A stretch of 64,000 nt of DNA from Nitrospirota bacterium (GTDB taxonomy: Bacteria; Nitrospirota; Nitrospiria; Nitrospirales; Nitrospiraceae): positions 310,001 through 374,000 of the forward strand of contig JBFMAX010000003.1 in assembly GCA_040755395.1 (NCBI GenBank). Reading direction: 5' to 3'. Made by a program: the position numbers and the translations under genes. Below the pieces are notes generated by a model, which was not told the DNA's origin, did not search any database, and saw only the letters and a program-made list of their open reading frames with translations. Position 1 is the stretch's first letter; every line of letters starts with the position of its first letter. Of this stretch, positions 24,925 through 32,873 are shown in pieces.

Positions 24925-26226
24925 ATGGCAGAACTCATGCGCCACGAACCGGTGACGGTCACCATCGAAAAGCTGGTGCAGGGCGGGAAGGGACTGGCCA
25001 GGCATGACGGACAGGTGTTGTTCGTGCGCGGGGCGATTCCGGCGGAGACTGTGGCGGTCATCGGCAAGGCGTCGAAAAAAGGCTATCAGGAGGCGGCGAT
25101 CAGGGACATCGTGCAGGCGTCACCGGACCGGGTCGTGCCGCCGTGCCCGGTCTATGAGACCTGCGGTGGATGCCAACTGCAGCATATCCGGTATGAGGCG
25201 CAACTTGAGCTGAAACGCGAGGTGCTGGGAGAGACCTTGGCGCGGGTGGGGAAGTTGAAGGTCGACGACATCGCTCCGGTCATTCCTTCGCCGAGCGCAT
25301 ATGGATACCGCAGTTCGGTCCGCTTCACGGTGTTTCGTCAGCGAAGCGGGTTTGCACTGGGTTTCCATCAGGAGGGCTCGCACAAACCGGTTGAAGCGTC
25401 ATGTTGTCTCCTGACGCCTGAGGCGGTCCGCCGTCTTGTCGCACTGATGAGCGAGCGGTTGGCCGCTCACCGGAGCTTGCCGGTGCGGCTGGAGACGCTG
25501 GAGGTCAAATATTCGGTCGCATTCGGCTCGATCCTGCTCGTCTGTCATACCGGGCCGGCCACACGGGAACAGGCTCGCGAACTCTGGGATTTGTGGAGCG
25601 ATGGGCCGAACGTCGTTGGGCAGGTCGTCATCGGCCGGAATGGAGCACGGTGGGTGACCGGTCAGGATTGGGTTGCCGATCGGCTCGGCGATCTGATTTT
25701 TCGCATCAGCGAGCGGTCGTTCATGCAGGCCAACTGGGCGCTGAACGAGACGCTTTCGCGGACGGTTGCCGAATGGGCGGCGCCGGCCCCCGGTCTGCGC
25801 GTGCTCGAAGTGTTCGCTGGAATCGGGACGCTCGGGTTGCCGATCGCGAAACGGGGCGCGCTGGTGACACTGGTGGAAGGGAACCCCTGGGCCGTGGCCG
25901 ACGCACGGCATGCGGCGAAGACCAACCACGTCGGGCGTTGCCGGTTCCGGCCCGAATCGGCGGAGGCGTTTTTGGAGACGGTGCATTCCGAAGAGTATGA
26001 CGTAACGCTGGTCGATCCGCCGCGCACCGGGTTAAGCGAAGCCTGCGCGCAAGGGCTGATCCGTCTTGGTTCTTCCCGGCTGCTGTACCTGTCCTGCGAT
26101 CCGCCCACCTTGGCGCGCGACCTGGCCCGTCTCCGCGCCGGCGGCTATCAGATCATCCGGGTGCAGCCCTTCGACATGTTTCCTCAGACCGCGCACCTGG
26201 AAACGTTGGTGGAGTTGGTTCGTTGA
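24925..26226 (+). CDS. RlmD/TrmA-family (uracil-5-)-methyltransferase
   Basis: A 433-residue SAM-dependent RNA methyltransferase. An N-terminal TRAM domain (VTVTIEKLVQGGKGLAR) is followed by the 4Fe-4S cysteines CPVYETCGGCQ plus a further cysteine region, the SAM-binding block VLEVFAGIGTLGLPIA, and the catalytic nucleophile in LYLSCDPPTLARDL. Enzymes of this group methylate uridine C5 in 23S rRNA (RlmD, RlmC, RlmCD) or tRNA. The exact position modified cannot be assigned. Confidence 0.88.
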   Translation: MAELMRHEPVTVTIEKLVQGGKGLARHDGQVLFVRGAIPAETVAVIGKASKKGYQEAAIRDIVQASPDRVVPPCPVYETCGGCQLQHIRYEAQLELKREVLGETLARVGKLKVDDIAPVIPSPSAYGYRSSVRFTVFRQRSGFALGFHQEGSHKPVEASCCLLTPEAVRRLVALMSERLAAHRSLPVRLETLEVKYSVAFGSILLVCHTGPATREQARELWDLWSDGPNVVGQVVIGRNGARWVTGQDWVADRLGDLIFRISERSFMQANWALNETLSRTVAEWAAPAPGLRVLEVFAGIGTLGLPIAKRGALVTLVEGNPWAVADARHAAKTNHVGRCRFRPESAEAFLETVHSEEYDVTLVDPPRTGLSEACAQGLIRLGSSRLLYLSCDPPTLARDLARLRAGGYQIIRVQPFDMFPQTAHLETLVELVR

Positions 26227-26318
26227 CCCGCCCGTGCTCCTCCGGTATCATCCATCTGCCGCGCTGACCGGCTAGGATGATGCCTTCAACTCAGCGCTCA
26301 TAACTCAGCACGAATCCT

Positions 26319-27356
26319 ATGACCACCTACCGCCAAGCCGGAGTGGATATTGAGGCCGGCAACGAGTTCGTGCGCCGGATCACGCCGCTCGTCCGGTCCA
26401 CCTTTCGGGCGGAAGTACTGACCGATCTGGGCGGCTTCGGCGGGCTGTTTCGCTTCCCGGCGGATCGGTACACGGATCCGGTGTTGGTCTCGGGCACCGA
26501 CGGCGTCGGCACGAAGCTCAAAATCGCGTTCCTGATGGACCGCCACGATACGGTGGGCATCGATCTGGTCGCCATGTGCGTGAACGATGTCGCGGTCAGC
26601 GGCGCCGAGCCGCTCTTTTTCCTCGACTATTTGGCGACCGGGAAACTCAGCGTCTCGAAGGCCGAGGCGATCGTGCGCGGCATCGCGGAGGGCTGCCGGC
26701 AGGCGGGCTGCGCGTTGATCGGCGGGGAGACCGCCGAAATGCCGTCCTTCTACGCGGAAGGGGAATACGATCTGGCCGGCTTTGCGGTCGGAGTAGTGGA
26801 CCGGCCGAAGTTGATCGACGGAAGAGACATCGCTCCCGGCGACGTGCTGATCGGGTTGGCGTCCTCGGGCCTGCACAGCAACGGCTATTCGCTGGTACGC
26901 CGCGTGCTGCTGGACGAATGTGGATTGAAGGTGGACAGCCGTTTACCCGAATTGGCGCACCCGCTCGGTGAGACGTTGCTCACGCCGACGCGCATTTACG
27001 CCAAGCAAATCCTGGCGCTCGCGCGAGAGTTCTCCATCAAGGGCATGGCGCATATCACCGGCGGCGGCATCACGGACAATCTGCCGCGGGTGTTGCCCAA
27101 AGGATGCCGGGCGAGAATCCGCCGTGGCGCCTGGCCGGTGCCGGCGATCTTCGGAGCGATTCAGGAACGCGGACGCGTTGATCGAGACGAGATGTATCGC
27201 GTGTTCAACATGGGGATCGGGCTGATTCTGATCGTGCCGCCGCCGGCCGCCGAAGGGGTGATCGCCCGCGCCGTTCATTTGGGGGATCCCGCGTATCGGA
27301 TCGGCGAGATCGTGGATGCCGGGCCGGAAGACCAACAGGTCGAATATGTCGGGTAA
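26319..27356 (+). CDS. purM: Phosphoribosylformylglycinamidine cyclo-ligase
   Basis: A 345-residue AIR synthetase. It makes AIR from FGAM with ATP in de novo purine synthesis. Typical blocks are [15 protein letters not shown] at the start, [26 protein letters not shown] and [15 protein letters not shown]. Its last bases contain the start of purN (11-bp overlap), so both are translated from one message. Confidence 0.95.
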   Translation: MTTYRQAGVDIEAGNEFVRRITPLVRSTFRAEVLTDLGGFGGLFRFPADRYTDPVLVSGTDGVGTKLKIAFLMDRHDTVGIDLVAMCVNDVAVSGAEPLFFLDYLATGKLSVSKAEAIVRGIAEGCRQAGCALIGGETAEMPSFYAEGEYDLAGFAVGVVDRPKLIDGRDIAPGDVLIGLASSGLHSNGYSLVRRVLLDECGLKVDSRLPELAHPLGETLLTPTRIYAKQILALAREFSIKGMAHITGGGITDNLPRVLPKGCRARIRRGAWPVPAIFGAIQERGRVDRDEMYRVFNMGIGLILIVPPPAAEGVIARAVHLGDPAYRIGEIVDAGPEDQQVEYVG

Positions 27357-28023
27357 CCGGACCACGCCGCTCCGTCTGGGAGTGTTGGCCTCCGGCCGGG
27401 GATCGAACCTTCAAGCGATCATCGACGCGATCGAAACCGAGGCGCTGCCGGCTCGGATCGCTGTGGTGATCAGCAACAAGCAGGATGCCCAGGCGCTGGA
27501 ACGGGCGAGGAAGCACGGAGCGCCCGATGTGTTTCTCGATCCCAAGTCTTTTGCCGGCCGGCCCGACAGTCGGGAGGCCTACGACCACGCCATTCTGGAC
27601 GCGCTGCGGAAATACGAAGTCGAATTGGTTCTCCTCGCAGGGTACATGAAAATCGTCACGCCCGTTTTGATCAACGCGTACGAGAACCGCATGATGAACA
27701 TTCATCCGTCGCTGCTGCCGGCCTTTCCCGGCCTGGAGGCGCAGAAGAAGGCCTTGGAGTGGGGGGTCAAGATCGCCGGCTGTACGGTCCACTTTGTGAC
27801 CGAAGGGGTGGACGAGGGTCCCATTATTATTCAGGCTGCAGTGCCCGTGCTGGACGGGGACACTCCCGAAACCCTGGCCGCGCGGATCCTGGAGCAGGAA
27901 CATCGGATTTATCCGCGAGCGGTGCAGCTCTTTGCCGAAGGCCGTCTGCAAGTCGAAGGCCGCCGCGTCCGCGTGGTCGATGCTGCCGTAGACGAGGTGA
28001 GGGCGCTGCGGAATCCCGTGTAG
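27346..28023 (+). CDS. purN: Phosphoribosylglycinamide formyltransferase
   Basis: A 225-residue GAR transformylase using 10-formyl-THF. Motifs: [17 protein letters not shown], the folate-site [13 protein letters not shown], catalytic [12 protein letters not shown] and [13 protein letters not shown] with the active aspartate. The ATG at 27346 lies inside purM; an earlier in-frame ATG at 27316 would add ten residues. Confidence 0.95.
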   Translation: MSGNRTTPLRLGVLASGRGSNLQAIIDAIETEALPARIAVVISNKQDAQALERARKHGAPDVFLDPKSFAGRPDSREAYDHAILDALRKYEVELVLLAGYMKIVTPVLINAYENRMMNIHPSLLPAFPGLEAQKKALEWGVKIAGCTVHFVTEGVDEGPIIIQAAVPVLDGDTPETLAARILEQEHRIYPRAVQLFAEGRLQVEGRRVRVVDAAVDEVRALRNPV

Positions 28024-28027
28024 ATCC

Positions 28028-28291
28028 ATGGCGAGTCCGGCTGAGATTCGTGAGGAGCAGATTCGGATGCTGCGGCTCCGCCTCCGCGTGGATCTTACCT
28101 GCTGGCGGTTGCGGTTTACGCCACTGAGCCGAGAGGAAGCGGTGGCGTTGATCGAACAGACGAAAGCTGAAATTCTCGATCTTTTCCCGGGGAAGGAGCA
28201 CGTGTTCGAATTGGTGCTGCGGCCTCGATTCGAACGCATCCTGAACGAACGAGCGTTGGCGGAGTGGGGCATCGCCGACTCGCTCAATTAA
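28028..28291 (+). CDS. Hypothetical protein after purN
   Basis: An 87-residue helical, arginine- and leucine-rich protein (EEQIRMLRLRLRVDLTCWRL at the start). It starts 4 bp after purN, so it belongs to the pur operon. The ending ERALAEWGIADSLN is regular coding sequence. Family not recognised. Confidence 0.65.
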   Translation: MASPAEIREEQIRMLRLRLRVDLTCWRLRFTPLSREEAVALIEQTKAEILDLFPGKEHVFELVLRPRFERILNERALAEWGIADSLN

Positions 28292-28528
28292 CTTCCGGTA
28301 GAGTCCCGCTCGGCGCTCGTGTATAATTCGCGCCAGTTGGGAGATTGGCGAGCGCCGCTCTTCCTCCCCGTCTCCTCCGCAGCCGAGAAGCCCGAGCCAT
28401 CCCGCTCAGGCAAAGCCTGCGGTCAAAAGGTCGGCGCTCGCTTTTTCATAGTGAACAGCCGGTAGCTCGAAGCATCAGGGTGATGCGCTGTTGGCTATGC
28501 GCTGTTCGCTACTCGCTCGCTGCGTGGT

Positions 28529-28604
28529 GGGGGGCTAGCTCAGTTGGGAGAGCACGACGTTCGCAACGTCGGGGTCGGGGGTTCAAATCCCCTGCCCTCC
28601 ACCA
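28529..28604 (+). tRNA. tRNA-Ala (CGC)
   Basis: A complete cloverleaf of 76 bases with encoded CCA. Acceptor GGGGGGC pairs with GCCCTCC, D-arm GCTC/GAGC, anticodon stem CGACG/CGTCG around loop TTCGCAA (anticodon CGC), T-arm GGGGG/CCCCT around TTCAAAT. It marks the left edge of the accessory region, and its 3' end recurs at 28743-28771. Confidence 0.93.
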
Positions 28605-29068
28605 AAAACCCACCGCAGGGGAGTTGAACCCACGACAGGGAGTTTCGAAGAGGGTGTGCCCTCTTCGTGGGGATCGTACAAGGGGGCTGGCCCCCTTCGT
28701 AGGAGGCGGTGAGACAGGCTTCAGGGTCGCACCGGCGACGGAGGGGGTTCAAATCCCCTGCCCTCCACCAAACCACCCTTCGGTTGAGCCGGCGGCTCGT
28801 TTGCGGTTTCTCGTCATGTGACGCCGCCGGAGACATCCCACCAGTGAGCTTTCTCCTGAGAAGTCGAACCCACGACAGGGAGGTTCGGAGAGAGTGGGCT
28901 CTCTAGCAGCGCGTTCGAATTTTCTTCGAGTCACAAGGCCGCTGATCCTCGCACTCGGTCTACTTGAACGCCTGTCACGCCCCTTGCGTGCGCCCATTCC
29001 CCTTCCACGCGCCTCAGAAAAGACTCCCGACCCCTTAAATCTTAAACGACCCCTTAAATCTTAAATCC
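28605..29068. other. Mosaic of tRNA-end and short direct repeats
   Basis: No gene is supported. The stretch holds a second copy of the tRNA-Ala 3' end (28743-28771), two copies of CGAACCCACGACAGGGAG or TTGAACCCACGACAGGGAG (28624-28642, 28864-28882), a hairpin AAGGGGGCTGGCCCCCTT, and a tandem ACCCCTTAAATCTTAAA word near 29030-29065. It looks like scar tissue of repeated insertions beside the tRNA gene. Confidence 0.6.
28743..28771 (+). repeat. Duplicated tRNA-Ala 3' end (att-like)
   Basis: GGGGGTTCAAATCCCCTGCC followed by CTCCACCA repeats the T-arm, acceptor 3' strand and CCA of the tRNA-Ala gene exactly (compare 28576-28604). Direct repeats of a tRNA 3' end are the usual trace of site-specific integration. 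Confidence 0.8.
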
Positions 29069-29212
29069 GCAACGACCTTCTCCTGGCCGTTCAAGGATCA
29101 CTCCGGGGAATGGCGCAACGGGACCTCGTTCGGTCTCAATGACCTGGAGGCGCTCGTCACCGTGGCCCAGCAGGCCAAGGAGTGGATCGCTGCTCATGCC
29201 ATGAAGCGCTGA
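29069..29212 (+). pseudogene. C-terminal fragment of a small protein
   Basis: In one frame this reads ATTFSWPFKDHSGEWRNG, then TSFGLNDLEALVTVAQQAKEW broken here after AQQ, and ends AHAMKR before TGA at 29210. It has strong coding character, a normal stop and a terminator behind it, but no ATG or ribosome site upstream: the frame runs into the repeated TTAAATCTTAAA tract. I read it as a gene truncated at its 5' end. Family unknown to me by name. Confidence 0.5.
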
Positions 29213-29224
29213 GCCGCTTCACTG

Positions 29225-29255
29225 GGAAGCCTCCGGCCTTCCGGGGGCTTCCTTT
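29225..29255 (+). terminator. Rho-independent terminator
   Basis: GGAAGCCTCCGG (29225-29236), loop CCTT, CCGGGGGCTTCC (29241-29252), then TTT. The 12-bp stem has one G-T pair. It sits 12 bp behind the truncated frame and just outside the stop of the convergent SLATT gene. Confidence 0.75.
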
Positions 29256-29259
29256 AGAA

Positions 29260-29760
29260 CTACCGTGAATCGACCTTATATGCCGCTTCTCCGGATTCAA
29301 TGCCACAGTGCGCCCGCTTATAAGCGAATCTTCGAATTTGGGGACTCGATAAATTGAGGTCGTCACGCTCTTGAGCAAGCGACTTGAGCAATTTCAACAA
29401 ATCAGTCTCCCCTGCTTCTGACTTCGGATCGAGATCTCGAAACATGCGGATTCGATTCCGAAGTGAGTTGTATTTAGCCCCTGCTTGGTGGTGCAGTTGT
29501 GACCGCTTGCTTGGATTCAAGAATGTCGGAATCGCCGACAAAACGGAGGCTGCGATAGCCAAGACACCGGCCGCAACAATTTCTTCTTTGAAAGCCGAGG
29601 CGCTTGTGATCGCCGCAATTACCACGGTCGGGATACCAAGTCCTAGATGCACATTCCCCCAAGCACGACCGGCCTCGAAGTGGCTTTTGGCTGAATAAAG
29701 AGCATCCTCTTCGATTCGGCTCGCTTCGACATGCATTTCATCAACTAAGGATGTAGCCAT
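29260..29760 (-). CDS. SLATT-domain membrane effector
   Basis: A 166-residue protein with the SLATT layout: a helical N-terminus with SAKSHFEAGRAWGNVHLGLG broken at the first membrane edge, two transmembrane helices at about residues 38-56 and 60-80, then a conserved amphipathic region (HHQAGAKYNSLRNRIRMF) and a C-terminal helix. SLATT proteins are predicted pore-forming effectors opened by a nucleotide second messenger made by a partner CD-NTase, killing the infected cell. Here the partner directly upstream (9 bp gap, shared AGGAGC ribosome site) is broken, but this effector is intact. Family call is from pattern memory. Confidence 0.75.
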   Translation of the reverse strand: MATSLVDEMHVEASRIEEDALYSAKSHFEAGRAWGNVHLGLGIPTVVIAAITSASAFKEEIVAAGVLAIAASVLSAIPTFLNPSKRSQLHHQAGAKYNSLRNRIRMFRDLDPKSEAGETDLLKLLKSLAQERDDLNLSSPQIRRFAYKRAHCGIESGEAAYKVDSR

Positions 29761-29769
29761 GGAAGCTCC

Positions 29770-30317
29770 TCATCCATACGCTGGGAAATAGTTGCCGAAG
29801 ATCTTTTTCCACTCGACAAAAGCCGCTTCAATGCGCCCATTGGACTCAAAGGCCTCAGCCTTGATAGCTTGATCATGCGCTGTCGAAAATCTACTCACAG
29901 CGTCTTCCACCGTGCCAACCGTATTGAGCGGATTGATATGGCCACCAAATCTAGCAGGATCGGCGATCTTATAACGAACCTTCTCGCGAGCTTCTTCGAA
30001 TACGAAACGATGGCCGCTTGAAAAGTTCGAAATTGTGACATTACCGTTCGGACCTTATCGAGCAAGCCTGCTGGCGTAAATATTTTAAAGTATTGAGGAT
30101 CTAAGACAACGAAAACATCCGCATCTGAGGATTTCAAAAGATCCATCATCGTAGATCGCTTGTAGGGTCCTGATAAGAACGACGTGAGAACGGTTAGCCT
30201 TTGCTCAACAGCAGTACGAATATTTATCTGGCGAGTCGACACAGTTGTGGCCTGAAGCCCAGTTATCTCCAGATTTACCCGGAGCTGCTCGAAACCTGCT
30301 GTTATTGTCTTTGCCAT
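29770..30317 (-). pseudogene. Broken SMODS/CD-NTase nucleotidyltransferase
   Basis: The first 90 codons (ATG 30317, ribosome site GGAAGGG) encode the start of a CD-NTase: AGFEQLRVNLEIT, TVSTRQINIRTAVEQRL, then SGPYKRST and SSDADVFVVLDP with two metal-ligand aspartates (65 and 67). Near 30047 the frame changes. The other frame then gives a typical SMODS C-terminus (NGNVTISNF, ADPARFGGHINPLNTVG, EWKKIFGNYFPAYG) ending at 29770. The total is about 180 codons against some 300 in the family, and no third catalytic aspartate is seen between the halves. The usual GS motif is GP. So the gene is frameshifted, internally deleted and catalytically damaged. Confidence 0.72.
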
Positions 30318-30366
30318 TCCCTTCCAATGCTGCCGATGCGTCCTTCATTTGGGAGGTACGTGGAGA

Positions 30367-30741
30367 CTATTGATATTCGACGACTGCGGCAATTGCGGCC
30401 ACAAGTTCTTCCATCACCGTCGATGGCAGATTCCCAAACTTCTTTATAAACCGGGAAGTATCCACTCCCCTGAGTTGCAAGGCATCGATAGAAGAAGTCT
30501 TTGAGAGACCGTTCCTACCGTCAGGATCAATCCGGACATGCCAGATGCTTCCCTTGAAATGATCTTTCCATTCAGTAATGGGGGCGATCAGCCTGAGAGG
30601 GAGCCGACCCAGCGCATCGGAACTGACTATGACAGCCGGCCGTGTTTTCTTTATTTCAGAACCAAGGGTCGGATCTAAGTTGACGAGCCAGATTTCACCG
30701 CGCTTAGGCGATGGGGGGTTAGTACTCAACGAAGTCTCCAC
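30367..30741 (-). CDS. PemK/MazF-family endoribonuclease toxin
   Basis: A 124-residue protein with a GTG start. The MazF/PemK core is clear: PKRGEIWLVNLDPTLGSEI (with R-G-E-I-W), KKTRPAVIVSSD with the catalytic-type arginine and threonine region, and SSIDALQLRGVDTSRF at the C-terminal half. It cleaves mRNA at short sequences. It overlaps the 3' end of the XRE-ImmA gene by 23 bp, which suggests they form a toxin and control pair. Confidence 0.85.
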   Translation of the reverse strand: METSLSTNPPSPKRGEIWLVNLDPTLGSEIKKTRPAVIVSSDALGRLPLRLIAPITEWKDHFKGSIWHVRIDPDGRNGLSKTSSIDALQLRGVDTSRFIKKFGNLPSTVMEELVAAIAAVVEYQ

Positions 30742-31909
30742 TCTGGAGATCGCTTCTGTCTGCGCCCTGCGAATAGTGCGACTTCAGTTTTTCTGCTTGC
30801 TCAGACAAAATCCGTCTGCGCTCTTCAAGCGGCAACTTCATGAAAGCTCGTCGTTCGATGAGGGAGAGCGGTTCCTCAACATCAAGAGACTCACCAAGCA
30901 ACCTTTCGACTTCTTCACGGGTAATCAGTCCCTCTGCATAGGCTCGAAGCGCTGTTTGCCGAAGCCATTGTGATTGCTCAGGTTCCAATTCACCCGGCTC
31001 TTTCCGTTTCCATTTCAAGCGGTTTATGAGCATCATCCAATGTCGGTAGTACCCCTCTGAGATGATGCCCAAATCGAACAGTCGTCGAACAAGAGCTTGC
31101 ATGCTCATTCCAAAGCGCTTCTTAAAAAGCAGAAGTTCTTCACTAAGAATAGTGTCCCGCTTAGTACCAATCTCACGATAGACCACTTGTGCAGGAGCAA
31201 GGAAGGCTGCTCCGAACCGGAATGCCGCCTGCTCCTCATCAATGTTATGCCCTATCTTCAAGACAAGATGGCCTAATTCATGCGCAAGGCTCAGTCGCTG
31301 CCGCTCTCCAGACACGCCTTTGGACGTAACGAGGCCTGCTGCTTGAGTCTGGGTGGCTTCATCAACAGCCACCGCGCAAATGCCATCAAACTTGTCGATG
31401 GCATCAATCTCGATGACATGAATGTGATGATCTTCGAGCATACCAACCATGCTTGAAATTGGATCCTGCCCAAGGTTCCAATTCGCACGTAATTCTTCAG
31501 CAGCCCGCTCAGTATCTTCTATCTTTGAAATACGATGTGCATGGATCGGCAAATGATTCCCGTTCGGCCATCCTGTCATGGCCTGAAGATTCACTCTATC
31601 CTCCAAGACCTGGGTCACAAGGCTCTCAATTCTTCCCTGATCTTTCTTAGGTAAAGTCGAAGCCTTTCGATAGCCGATGAACTTAACACTGACTTGAGGC
31701 TCTCTCAGAAAATAAGACGCCTTCACCTTAAAGGTATCGGCAAGCTTGTTCAGAACAATTGGCGATGGGCTCGCCTTCGCACACTCATACTTTGAAAGCG
31801 CCTGTTTCGTGACAACATGGCCCATGGACGCAACAAGCGCATCCAGCGAAAGGCCTCGTGACATTCTCAGCCGCCTCAGGCGATGAGCGATGATTTTTTG
31901 ATGAGACAT
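30719..31909 (-). CDS. XRE-HTH / ImmA-IrrE metallopeptidase regulator
   Basis: A 396-residue two-domain protein. Residues about 5-70 are an XRE helix-turn-helix (IAHRLRRLRMSRGLSLDALV, TKQALSKYECAKASPS). The middle holds an ImmA/IrrE (DUF955) zinc-peptidase with H210-E-L-G-H214. The C-terminal part has further helices including a HTH-like REEVERLLGESLDVEE region. Such proteins act as repressors or antitoxins and may be cleaved or cleave in stress. The ATG at 31909 (MSHQKII) is preferred to the upstream 31942, because the palindromic operator lies just before it. Paired with the overlapping MazF-like gene. Confidence 0.85.
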   Translation of the reverse strand: MSHQKIIAHRLRRLRMSRGLSLDALVASMGHVVTKQALSKYECAKASPSPIVLNKLADTFKVKASYFLREPQVSVKFIGYRKASTLPKKDQGRIESLVTQVLEDRVNLQAMTGWPNGNHLPIHAHRISKIEDTERAAEELRANWNLGQDPISSMVGMLEDHHIHVIEIDAIDKFDGICAVAVDEATQTQAAGLVTSKGVSGERQRLSLAHELGHLVLKIGHNIDEEQAAFRFGAAFLAPAQVVYREIGTKRDTILSEELLLFKKRFGMSMQALVRRLFDLGIISEGYYRHWMMLINRLKWKRKEPGELEPEQSQWLRQTALRAYAEGLITREEVERLLGESLDVEEPLSLIERRAFMKLPLEERRRILSEQAEKLKSHYSQGADRSDLQSGDFVEY

Positions 31910-31922
31910 CGATACAAGGCAG

Positions 31923-31959
31923 GTTGACAAAATACAACACATTATGTGTATTTGTCAAC
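31923..31959 (-). promoter_or_regulatory. Palindromic operator and promoter of the XRE gene
   Basis: GTTGACAAAATACA (31923-31936) and TGTATTTGTCAAC (31947-31959) form an inverted repeat with one extra A. On the minus strand the right arm contains a consensus -35 TTGACA, and 18 bases further TATTTT can serve as -10, followed by the start codon at 31909. The arrangement is that of autorepression: the regulator would bind the palindrome and block its own promoter. Confidence 0.72.
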
Positions 31960-32873
31960 CCCAACCAGACTCTGCCGTGATGAGGTTCTTGGAAGAGACT
32001 TGCACAGAATACCCGTGCTAAAATTGTGCTAGAAACTTTCAAAAACCTTAGAACCCATTAGAATCCATTGACCCAATAGAAACCGACCAAGCACCTGGTT
32101 TTTCTGAGAAAAGTAGGGAAGCCGTTGCAACAGCGAACCTACCAAAAAACGGCTTGTTTACGCTCTTAATCAGCGGGCCGTAGGTTCGACCCCTACACGG
32201 CCCACCAAAATTCACCATACCCAAGATTCAGCTCCCCTGCAGTGACACAAGTAGAACGCCTTCACAATTGATGGGTAAGAAGGGCTCTCTTTCAGAGCAC
32301 CACTACATCCAGCGAAAAGGGCGAATTTGGATGAACAGGCATGTGTTGGTTATTCGCTGTCTGGGCAGGCAAGAGTGTGAGGCATCGGCTTTTCACTTTG
32401 GCTCAAGGCAGATTCGTGAGGGGACATTCTGCCAGCATATTTCTTCGGCACGAAGGCTGTGGGAAACCGGAGATCGGAGGGATTCCGCATCCCGAGAGCA
32501 CGTTGGGTGCGTCCTGGAGGCACGAGGCTCTTGGAAGAGCGCCATGCTACGAAGCCTAGCATGACCCTGTGGCGAGGGGGCAATCCGCCTCGATGCTGTC
32601 CCCGTGCCGATCGATCAAGACAGCAAATCGCATAAGAGGGCGGAGTCGTTGCCAAGGAAGCAGTGCCTGCCAGCCAGCGCAAAAGATGCGCTCCCAGCCC
32701 GAGCCGCGATACTCTACCAGCGCGAGCCATTGGCCCGTAAGCCGGTAGGCGGTGGCCACGCGCTTGGTGGCGCGCCAGGGTCTGGGGTCAACCGGCGGCC
32801 TTCCCGCTTGAGATGGACAAGGTGGGAGTGCATCGTATCCGGCCGGCTCTTGATGGTGGTGTGCCGCGAGGAG
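31960..32873. other. Gene-poor stretch with a tRNA-Lys remnant
   Basis: About 910 bp without a gene I can defend. It contains the tRNA-Lys 3' half (32163-32207). Frames at 32268-32564 (plus) and 32556-32759 (minus) are open but show no family pattern or ribosome site. The minus-strand one lies directly behind the helicase gene and has acceptable codon choice, so it could be a small unrecognised gene or a fragment. Confidence 0.5.
32163..32207 (+). repeat. 3' half of tRNA-Lys (CTT), att-like remnant
   Basis: The 45 bases begin in the anticodon loop (CTCTTAA), continue with TCAGC and the variable arm, the T-arm GTAGGTTCGACCCCTAC and the acceptor strand ACGGCCCA, and end CCA. This equals the 3' part of a bacterial tRNA-Lys. 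The 5' half (acceptor, D-arm, anticodon 5' stem) is absent: the preceding bases TTACG do not pair. Such halves are left at the far end of elements that integrate in tRNA genes. Confidence 0.8.

Noticed and set aside
32268-32564. Plus-strand frame with ATG-like start after the tRNA-Lys remnant
   Set aside because: The protein has no domain pattern and its second half is arginine-rich like non-coding GC-rich sequence.
32556-32759. Minus-strand 67-residue frame directly behind the helicase gene
   Set aside because: Codon choice is acceptable, but there is no ribosome site, no family and no conserved-looking motif. Reported only within the gap note.
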